Position numbers and translations under genes: made by a program. From CAYTRP01 sp964625145 (GTDB taxonomy: Bacteria; Sumerlaeota; Sumerlaeia; SLMS01; JAHLLQ01), in contig CAZVAQ010000101.1 of NCBI GenBank assembly GCA_964625145.1, positions 1 through 12,357 of the forward strand: a stretch of DNA of 12,357 nucleotides, given 5' to 3'. The notes beneath the pieces are model-generated. The model was given only the letters and a program-made list of their open reading frames with translations, was not told the DNA's origin and searched no databases. Positions within the stretch are counted from its first letter, which is position 1, and every line of letters starts with the position of its first letter. Of the stretch, positions 7,206 to 12,357 are shown in pieces.

Positions 7206-8021
7206 CTAGTCGAGGTCGGCCTCGAATGCCTGCACTTCGGGGAACTTGGTGGTTCCCTTGACGAGGCGCCCAAGGCGTGGCGCGTTGTTGTTGTACGTCT
7301 CAACGGCATCCGCATCCGCATAGCGCAGAAAGAGGACGCGACGGTCTCGATCGGTGGAGAAGTTGCCCTCGGACTTGTGCAGCGTGTGGCAGTGGAACAT
7401 CAGGCAACTGCCGGCCGTGGACGGAATCGGGATGGCGCCGGATTCGTCCTTCACCTCGACGGTGAGGTCGGCGCCGGCCTTCTTGGCTTCCGGGGTGAGA
7501 CGGTCGCTGACGTCGATCTGGCCGGTCTTGTGGGAACCGGGGATCAGCCATAGGCAGCCGTTGGATTGGTCTGTGTTGTCGAGAGCCGTGAGCGTGGTGA
7601 GCGCAGTGGCCGGCGAGAGTTGGCCGTAGCCGTTGTCCTGGTGCCAGCCGAATGGCTTCGTGTTGCCGCGCATCTTGAAGGTGAGTTGCGAGGTTGCGCC
7701 CTTGATGTTGGGACCAATCAACTGCGAGGCGATATCGACGAGCGGGCCGCGGAAGTAGTAGTCACGGACCAGCTTGGACTGATGGTGGATGTTCACGAGC
7801 AGCGCGCTTTGCAGCCATGTCCCGTTGGCGGGCGCGTCCTTCTTCTGCTCGTTCCACGCGGCCATGCACTCCTCGCGCATGCGCTCCAATCCCTCTGCCG
7901 TCAACAAATCCGCGACAACAAGGTATCCCTCCTCCTGGTAACGGGCAATGTCGTCGGGGGAGAGGGTGCGATAGTTGAAGTATTTCTCAAGCTGTGCACG
8001 GTTGGGTACAGTGACACTCAT
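7206..8021 (-). CDS. PhyH-family Fe(II)/2-oxoglutarate-dependent oxygenase
   Basis: A 271-residue cytoplasmic protein with the phytanoyl-CoA dioxygenase (PhyH) double-stranded beta-helix pattern. The iron triad is visible as His127 and Asp129 in GWHQDNGYG, and His215 in TLHKSEGN; Arg227 or Arg228, about 12 residues later, fits the 2-oxoglutarate carboxylate anchor. LWLIPGSHKTGQI (157-169) is a typical family block. Members hydroxylate or oxidatively demethylate small molecules; the substrate here is unknown. The ATG at 8021 overlaps the stop of the upstream aldolase as ATGA (8018-8021), and GAGG lies about 9 bases before it, so translation is probably coupled. A longer in-frame extension upstream overlaps the aldolase gene and is discarded. 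Its place between sugar-acid aldolases and a transporter suggests it acts on the imported compound or a breakdown product, for example removing an O- or N-substituent (inference). Confidence 0.88.
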   Translation of the reverse strand: MSVTVPNRAQLEKYFNYRTLSPDDIARYQEEGYLVVADLLTAEGLERMREECMAAWNEQKKDAPANGTWLQSALLVNIHHQSKLVRDYYFRGPLVDIASQLIGPNIKGATSQLTFKMRGNTKPFGWHQDNGYGQLSPATALTTLTALDNTDQSNGCLWLIPGSHKTGQIDVSDRLTPEAKKAGADLTVEVKDESGAIPIPSTAGSCLMFHCHTLHKSEGNFSTDRDRRVLFLRYADADAVETYNNNAPRLGRLVKGTTKFPEVQAFEADLD

Positions 8022-8971
8022 GTAACAGTCCTCATATGAAATGTGGGGGAAGGTTGCATGAATTCGGGAAGGCGCGAGTTGGCTTCGCTGCGCACGGTGC
8101 GAACGACTTCCGGACCCAGCCAGCGATACGGCCAACGCAGCCTCGAAGAGATGGGGCACCATCCACCCGCCGCGGCCATCAACTTGTCGACGGATTGGTT
8201 GGAGTATCCATCGCGCACGATGTAGGGCACGATGACTTCGTCCATGAAGGCACGCACTCGTTTCTCGCGTTGGATGGCGGAAGCGAGGTCCGTCTGTGTC
8301 TCGTGGTACCAAGCTTGTGCTCCGGCCGGTGAGAGGCAGGCCACATTGGAATAACTCCCCAAGGCTCCGCGCGAGATTCCTGTCGCCACATGATGACCGG
8401 GGATGAAGACGGAGATGCGCTCCAGCACCGGTTGCATCTGCGCATACCATTCCTCGTCGCCGCCGGGCACCTTGATGCCGCACAGATTCGGAATGGCGTT
8501 TACCACTTCGAGAAGCTGTGCAGGCGTAAGGCGGACCTTGGCGTGTGGAGGATTGTACAACACCAACGGAACGGGCCCTGCTTCCTGGGCGATGCGTTGG
8601 AGGAACGCAATCACCTCCGGCATCTTTGGCGGAAACCAATCGGGCAGGATGACCTGGAATGCCGCGGGCCTCTCGTCCCGCCAGCGGCGAATTCGTTGCA
8701 GGGTCATGACCGGGAACGGATGCGAAACGCCGATCTGCAGGGGCAGACCATGTTTGCGGCACAGGCGCAGGATCTCCGCTGTCAGCGCGGAGAACTCCTG
8801 CTCCGTTTGGTTGTAGAACTCCGAGGCGGTGCCATTGGTGTAGACGCCGTCGACTCCTGCCGCGGCAAGAGCCGCGACCTGGTCGGCAAGTGCCTCCATC
8901 AGGATCTCGTCCTCTTGTCCAAGGGGCAGGAGAATCGTTGCCCAGTTACCACGTGGAGCCAATGGATGCAT
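8018..8971 (-). CDS. Divergent DapA/NanA-family aldolase (Schiff-base TIM barrel)
   Basis: This 317-residue protein belongs to the dihydrodipicolinate synthase/N-acetylneuraminate lyase superfamily, pyruvate-dependent class I aldolases. Lys167 in LCGIKVPGG is the Schiff-base lysine, and Tyr139 in LVLYNPP is the catalytic tyrosine. The pyruvate-carboxylate loop reads GTASE (47-51) instead of the usual GTTGE or GSTGE, so Gly of the loop is replaced by Ser; this differs from the neighbouring lyase and suggests a different substrate or reaction. The C-terminus is longer and Arg-rich around 272-317. Start choice: the ATG at 8971 lies 2 bases after the stop of the upstream lyase. A TTG at 8977 overlapping that stop (TTGA) is possible, with GGGAG upstream of both. 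Its 3' end overlaps the oxygenase start by 4 bases. It is probably a sugar-acid or keto-acid aldolase/dehydratase working with the neighbouring enzymes; the exact reaction is not recognisable. Confidence 0.85.
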   Translation of the reverse strand: MHPLAPRGNWATILLPLGQEDEILMEALADQVAALAAAGVDGVYTNGTASEFYNQTEQEFSALTAEILRLCRKHGLPLQIGVSHPFPVMTLQRIRRWRDERPAAFQVILPDWFPPKMPEVIAFLQRIAQEAGPVPLVLYNPPHAKVRLTPAQLLEVVNAIPNLCGIKVPGGDEEWYAQMQPVLERISVFIPGHHVATGISRGALGSYSNVACLSPAGAQAWYHETQTDLASAIQREKRVRAFMDEVIVPYIVRDGYSNQSVDKLMAAAGGWCPISSRLRWPYRWLGPEVVRTVRSEANSRLPEFMQPSPTFHMRTVT

Positions 8972-8973
8972 GG

Positions 8974-9906
8974 TCAAACGGCTCCCGATGAAGCCGACGC
9001 CTCTACCATCTCAAAGAATCCAATGGCCTGCAGATCGCGGCGCATGGCTTCGACCTGCTCAGTTGACAGCGTGCGCAGCGGCGGCCTGCACGGGCCGAGG
9101 TCCAAGCCGACCAGACTCATGATGGCCTTGCCGGCAACGATGCCGCCGCCATGTCGGATCAAGACATCGATGAAACGCAGGACGTCCATGTAGCTGTTGC
9201 GTGCAGCTACCATGTCGCCGGCCTGCACGGCAGCGATGATGGAGCGATAGGGCGCGGTCAGGTAGTTGTACGTGCTGCCAACCGCGGCGCGTGCACCGAT
9301 CAGCAGTGCGGGAAGCAGCAGCTCATCGCGGCCGAAGACCAGGTCATAGCGTTCGCCGAATTCCTCAAGGCAGAGGGCGAACTCGATGAGATCCTCGTGG
9401 GTGTACTTGATGCCGCGAAATGTGGGGATGGTCTCGCTCAACAATCGCAGGGTCTTGACCATGTCCAGTTTCAGGCCGTTCAGGCTGGGCATGTGGTAGT
9501 AGTAGAAGGGCGTGTTGGGAGCAGCCGCGGCGATGAGCGCGCAATAGCGCACGAGATCGGCGGGCGTTTCCGCGCGAAAGGCGGCGGGTGCCATGGCGGC
9601 CACTGCGTTGGCTCCGTGGCTCTCGGCGTGCTCGGCCAATGAGCGCGCGTCCTCGATGCACGAATTGCCGACGTGCACGATGACGCGTAGTTGGCCGCCG
9701 CGCTTCTCCAGCCATTGCTGGGCGACAAGCTTGCGCTCCTTCAGGGTCAGCGACACGCCCTCGCCGGTCGTGCCACAAACAAAGGCCCCGTCCAGTGTGC
9801 GGTTTGCCAATTCGATCTGTTGGCTGATGCGCTCCACGTCAATGGAGCCATCATCCTTGAATGGTGTGAAGGGCGCGGACAGCAGCCCTGTCGAAAAGTG
9901 ACTCAT
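8974..9906 (-). CDS. nanA: N-acetylneuraminate lyase-type aldolase
   Basis: A 310-residue class I aldolase most like N-acetylneuraminate lyase, which cleaves sialic acid to N-acetylmannosamine and pyruvate in the cytoplasm. Seen: GTTGEG (45-50), the pyruvate-carboxylate loop; FYYYHMPSLNG (134-144), where Tyr137 is the catalytic tyrosine; RGIKYTHEDL (164-173) with Schiff-base Lys167; and GRDELLLPALLIGARAAVGSTYNY (192-215), a lyase-type block. FYYYH[IM]P and the GRDE..L..GA..AVGSTYN block distinguish neuraminate lyases from DapA. The start ATG at 9906 overlaps the regulator's stop as ATGA (9903-9906), and the next aldolase begins 2 bases after its own stop, so it is translated within a coupled operon. 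A related 2-keto-3-deoxy sugar-acid aldolase remains possible, since close lyase subfamilies share these motifs. Confidence 0.85.
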   Translation of the reverse strand: MSHFSTGLLSAPFTPFKDDGSIDVERISQQIELANRTLDGAFVCGTTGEGVSLTLKERKLVAQQWLEKRGGQLRVIVHVGNSCIEDARSLAEHAESHGANAVAAMAPAAFRAETPADLVRYCALIAAAAPNTPFYYYHMPSLNGLKLDMVKTLRLLSETIPTFRGIKYTHEDLIEFALCLEEFGERYDLVFGRDELLLPALLIGARAAVGSTYNYLTAPYRSIIAAVQAGDMVAARNSYMDVLRFIDVLIRHGGGIVAGKAIMSLVGLDLGPCRPPLRTLSTEQVEAMRRDLQAIGFFEMVEASASSGAV

Positions 9907-10667
9907 GAGACTTCGTCTTCTTCCTCTCCGGGTTCAGGTTCCATGGCGTCCTTCCGCTTCAACCGCTCGATCTGGAAATCCTTCTCCAGGACCGCACGAT
10001 GGGTTGCGAGGTGGACCCTCATGGCATTGTGAAATCCCTCCGCGTCCTCGGCGCGAAGCAACTCCAACAGGTCACGATGTGATACGACTTCAGGGTTCTC
10101 GAAGCGGTCGACCACCACCTGCATGTTGGCGACCGACCATTCGAAGAAGCGCACGAGCAGCGCCTGGAAACGCTTGAGGGTCTCGTTGCCGACCATCTCG
10201 AAGAGCGTGCTGTGGAATTCCAGGTCGCACTGCGTCCCCAGCAATTGATTTGCGGGGTCCTTCTCTTCCTTGCTGACGATGCGTTCCAGCTTGCGCAAAC
10301 CCGCGGCGGATTTGTGAAGCATGATGATTTCGGAAACCCCAAGCTCCATGATCAGGCGGATCTCGACCAACTCGCGCTGGGGAGTTTCCCCAAAGACGGG
10401 CAGGTCCACCACCTTGGCCATGCCGGCAAAAATGTCCGGCTCGGCGATGACGGTTCCGCGCCGCTTGCGTGTGTTGAGAACTCCCAGCGTCTGCAGCCGG
10501 CTGAGGGCCTCGCGCACGACGTTGCGGCTGACACCCAATCGATTGGCAAGTTCCACCTCGCCGAGGAATGAGTCTCCAGCCTTGAGCCCCGATTCACAGA
10601 TGGCCAGGCGGATCCGCTCCTCAACTTGGTCAACCAATGACACCGATTGCACTTGGGGCAGGTTCAT
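9903..10667 (-). CDS. GntR-family (FadR/FCD) transcriptional regulator, NanR-like position
   Basis: A 254-residue regulator. The N-terminal GntR winged helix covers about residues 10-75, with the recognition segment ELANRLGVSRNVVREALSRL (39-58) and the wing KRRGTVIAEP. The C-terminal FCD effector domain carries the metal-binding pattern Asp148, His152 (CDLEFHSTLFEMVGN), His197 and His219. FCD regulators, including E. coli NanR, sense organic acids or sugar acids, which matches an operon with a neuraminate-lyase-type gene. The start at 10667 is chosen because AGGAGAAGGA sits about 3-12 bases upstream, a very good Shine-Dalgarno; a frame extension of 12 codons (PPPTPPGEG) runs through it and is rejected. 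The stop overlaps the lyase start by 4 bases. The acidic tail EPEPGEEEDE is unusual but is simply the C-terminus. It most likely regulates this operon, including itself. Confidence 0.9.
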   Translation of the reverse strand: MNLPQVQSVSLVDQVEERIRLAICESGLKAGDSFLGEVELANRLGVSRNVVREALSRLQTLGVLNTRKRRGTVIAEPDIFAGMAKVVDLPVFGETPQRELVEIRLIMELGVSEIIMLHKSAAGLRKLERIVSKEEKDPANQLLGTQCDLEFHSTLFEMVGNETLKRFQALLVRFFEWSVANMQVVVDRFENPEVVSHRDLLELLRAEDAEGFHNAMRVHLATHRAVLEKDFQIERLKRKDAMEPEPGEEEDEVS

Positions 10668-10680
10668 CCGTCCTTCTCCT
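10668..10680 (-). promoter_or_regulatory. Strong ribosome binding site deciding the GntR-type start
   Basis: Read on the minus strand, AGGAGAAGGACGG directly precedes the ATG at 10667. Its purine-rich GGAGAAGGA core is the strongest Shine-Dalgarno match among the genes of this operon, and it rules out the longer in-frame start upstream. Confidence 0.7.
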
Positions 10681-10689
10681 GGTGGGGTT

Positions 10690-10717
10690 GGCGGAGGAGC
10701 CATGGGGCTCCCCCGCC
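10690..10717 (-). terminator. 12-bp hairpin between glycine-rich gene and GntR-type operon
   Basis: Arms 10690-10701 and 10706-10717 pair over 12 bases with one A-C mismatch around a 4-base loop (ATGG). The hairpin lies 27 bases after the stop of the glycine-rich gene and about 22 bases before the regulator's start. There is no T run, so it is either a weak terminator of the upstream gene or a leader structure of the operon. No clear -35/-10 promoter was found in the 77-base gap, so where the operon's transcription starts is not settled. Confidence 0.5.
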
Positions 10718-10744
10718 GATTTCACGCTTCACCTGAAACACCGG

Positions 10745-12357
10745 TCAGAAGATCGACCAATGATCCGAAGTCTCGACCGGCGCTGTCGAGAGATAGATGG
10801 TTCCCTCGTTCCCGGGCTCGCCCGGTGCACGCTCGCGCGGGTTCTCGGGATCGGGGTCGGCTCCTTCGTGGGTGGCGATGCCGCCGGCGCCGCCGGCAAC
10901 ATTCAACGTGGCGGATTCGGCATCGACGTCAACATTGCTGTAGATCGCAATGCGGCCACCACCACCGCCGCCGCCACCGCGCTTGGGATGCGTCTGGTCG
11001 CCCGGGACGCCCGGAATGTCCGTGGAGTCGCCGCCCTTGCCGCCCTTGGCTTCCAGGATTGCACCGGTAACGACAACTTCGTTCGCCGAAAGGAGAATCC
11101 CGCCGCCGGCACCGCCACCACCCGTGCGCAGGACGCCATAGTTGGCCCGGTCGCCACCCTGGCCACCATTGGTGCGCACGATTGTGCCGGGCGCGATGGT
11201 CAGCGTGTTGGTCGCAGCAAGTTGAATCGAACCGCCACCCGCGCCGCCGCCGGACCCGGAAGCATTCGGACGGCCGCCACCGCCGCCGCCGGAACCGCCA
11301 AGCAGCTCGGTCAGGAACTTGTTGCCATAGGCATTTCCACCCGCGCCGCCAGGGATCGAACCTTCGGGGCTACCCTGACCGCCGTTGCCACCGAACGCAC
11401 CACCGCCACCCGCATGGAAGTCCAAATAGAGTCCGGCGCCGATGCCGTTCAGAGCGGGCGTGGACTGAAGGCCGCGCTGGCCACCGAAGAAGCCTCCGGA
11501 AACACCGGGAGCCATGTTGTTTTCGTTTTCGCCCGGGCTGCCGCTAAGGTCGATGTTCGAAGCCAGAGAGAGGTCCGAACGGCTAAGGAGCGCGAGGGGC
11601 TGGTTGCCCTGCACCTGGATTGTGACGCCCGAGCCGATCGTGATGCTGTCGAACGTGAAGGCGGTCATCTCCGTCTGGCCGGTTTCGGACAAGGCCCGCA
11701 CACCGACGAGGGAGAAGTCTCCACCCGGATTGCCGGAAAGCGAGACCGATCGCACGTCGGGGTCCGTGTTGAAGCTGAGAGTTCCGCCAGTGGCCGTCAG
11801 CGTGCCCAACGAGGGGATGCTTTGAGGATCGAGTCGCGAATCAACGGTGTTCGGGTAAAGTGTCGCGGGATTCATCTCGCCGGAGAAGGCAACGCCCCAC
11901 TCGCCATCCTCGCCAAAGCGCAACTCGCCGCCACCGTCTGCATAGCCGCCGCGGCCACCGTCCAGGACGTAGCTCGCTCCGGATTCATTGAAGGACGACT
12001 TGTAGAGGAATGCAATGCGACCGCCACCACCACCGCCACCGGCGCGCTTGGGTTGCGTGGTGCCCTGATCGTCATAGGAATCGCCGCCACGGCCACCCTG
12101 CACGTCAATCGTCGTGCCGGTCACGTTGATCGCGTTGCCGACGAAAAGGAAGGCGCCACCACTGCCACCACCACCGCAGCGCGACACGCCGTCAAAGATC
12201 ATGTCGCCACCGGCGCCGCCGCGAGAGGTCAATGTCGCACCGGTCAGGTTGATGTTGCCCACCGCGTAGACGCCCATGGCTCCACCACCGGCACCGGCAC
12301 TGGAGCCGCTATCATTGCCGCGGCCACCACCGCCGCCGGACGACCCGCCCCACAGGA
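10745..12357 (-). CDS. Glycine-rich repeat protein, probable surface or secreted; C-terminal part only
   Basis: An open frame enters from the right edge (first whole codon ends at 12355) and stops at 10745, giving about 537 residues of an incomplete protein; its start is outside the window. About a third of the residues are glycine. A recurring unit of the form GGGxGGGixLxAxxvxvxGtixxxGGxGGD appears at least four times: near the right edge, then at about 12178-12002, 11245-11150 and 11122-10940. Between the first and last pairs is a less repetitive stretch with beta-strand-like alternation (SVSLSGNPGGDFSLVGVRAL). Alternating V/I/T/S strands with Gly-rich turns suggest a beta-helix-like fold, as in large extracellular proteins of environmental bacteria (inference). 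No LPXTG, PEP-CTERM or other sorting tail is visible; the protein ends in SDHWSIF. No enzymatic function is recognisable. Codon use mirrors its neighbours. Confidence 0.75.
   Translation of the reverse strand, partial: LWGGSSGGGGGRGNDSGSSAGAGGGAMGVYAVGNINLTGATLTSRGGAGGDMIFDGVSRCGGGGSGGAFLFVGNAINVTGTTIDVQGGRGGDSYDDQGTTQPKRAGGGGGGGRIAFLYKSSFNESGASYVLDGGRGGYADGGGELRFGEDGEWGVAFSGEMNPATLYPNTVDSRLDPQSIPSLGTLTATGGTLSFNTDPDVRSVSLSGNPGGDFSLVGVRALSETGQTEMTAFTFDSITIGSGVTIQVQGNQPLALLSRSDLSLASNIDLSGSPGENENNMAPGVSGGFFGGQRGLQSTPALNGIGAGLYLDFHAGGGGAFGGNGGQGSPEGSIPGGAGGNAYGNKFLTELLGGSGGGGGGRPNASGSGGGAGGGSIQLAATNTLTIAPGTIVRTNGGQGGDRANYGVLRTGGGGAGGGILLSANEVVVTGAILEAKGGKGGDSTDIPGVPGDQTHPKRGGGGGGGGRIAIYSNVDVDAESATLNVAGGAGGIATHEGADPDPENPRERAPGEPGNEGTIYLSTAPVETSDHWSIF
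10940..11122 (-). repeat. Coding repeat module A in glycine-rich protein
   Basis: About 61 codons containing VVVTGAILEAKGGKGGDS, then THPKR, eight Gly and RIAIY. It is paralogous to module B at 12002-12178, which reads NVTGTTIDVQGGRGGDS, then TQPKR, a Gly run and RIAFLY. DNA around the PKR-Gly core is also similar between the two. Confidence 0.65.
12002..12178 (-). repeat. Coding repeat module B in glycine-rich protein
   Basis: About 59 codons paralogous to module A (10940-11122), with the same order: poly-Gly, hydrophobic strand, VTGT strand, GGRGGDS turn, QPKR, poly-Gly and RIAFLY. The two full modules are separated by about 880 bases of related but less exact units. Confidence 0.65.

Noticed and set aside
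6252..7553. Plus-strand 433-codon open frame
   Set aside because: Antisense to the Kelch-symporter and oxygenase genes, both of which have intact motifs; its composition is typical of GC-rich shadow frames.
8022..8762. N-terminal extension (about 247 codons) of the oxygenase
   Set aside because: It runs in another frame over the aldolase gene; PhyH family length and the ATGA overlap support the start at 8021.
10668..10703. 12-codon extension of the GntR-type regulator
   Set aside because: It contains the strong Shine-Dalgarno of the start at 10667 and overlaps the hairpin.
10903..12108. Short open frames rich in Arg/Pro/Ala on both strands within the glycine-rich gene
   Set aside because: By-products of the GGN-codon repeats read in other frames.
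10940..12178. Regular repeats considered as a CRISPR array
   Set aside because: Repeat units are coding, in frame, diverged and of unequal spacing, with no constant-length spacers.

Overview
The window looks like a GC-rich (roughly 60 % by eye) chromosomal segment of a bacterium with a planctomycete/PVC-like or related environmental gene repertoire. The clues are the futalosine-type menaquinone gene mqnE, a sialate-mutarotase-like Kelch domain fused to a sodium/solute symporter, a PhyH-family oxygenase among sugar-acid genes, and a very glycine-rich repeat protein. This placement is inference; no rRNA or other phylogenetic marker is present. No tRNA, rRNA, CRISPR array or insertion sequence was seen.

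Layout, left to right. (1) Positions 1-1955, minus strand: mqnE (aminofutalosine synthase), followed 48 bases later by the N-terminal 252 codons of a type II NADH dehydrogenase (ndh) cut by the window edge. Together they suggest a respiratory unit that makes menaquinone and reduces it. The leader upstream of mqnE is unusually G-rich on the plus strand and holds two G-quadruplex motifs. (2) Positions 2130-3184: a GH130 mannoside-phosphorylase-type gene (minus), ending before a 19-20 bp hairpin. (3) Positions 3522-4592: a LacI-family regulator (plus), divergent from GH130 across a 337-base region with several small symmetric or repeated elements. It converges on the next unit over a short gap with a hairpin.

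(4) Positions 4611-10667, minus strand: a tightly packed five-gene unit, read right to left. It encodes a GntR/FCD (NanR-like) regulator, an N-acetylneuraminate-lyase-type aldolase, a second divergent DapA/NanA-family aldolase, a PhyH-family Fe(II)/2-oxoglutarate-type oxygenase, and an 852-residue fusion of a secreted Kelch beta-propeller to a 13-segment sodium/solute symporter. Start and stop codons overlap or nearly touch through the first four genes. The simplest reading is uptake and cleavage of a sialic acid or related 2-keto-3-deoxy sugar acid: the periplasmic propeller equilibrates the anomers, the symporter imports, the oxygenase trims or modifies, the lyase(s) cleave, and the FCD regulator senses. 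No nanE, nanK, nagA or nagB is in the window, so the exact substrate is open.

(5) Positions 10745-12357, minus strand: the 3' part of a gene for a large glycine-rich repeat protein, open at the right edge. The operon in block 4, with its oxygenase, paired aldolases and transporter fusion, is the most interesting part of the window.
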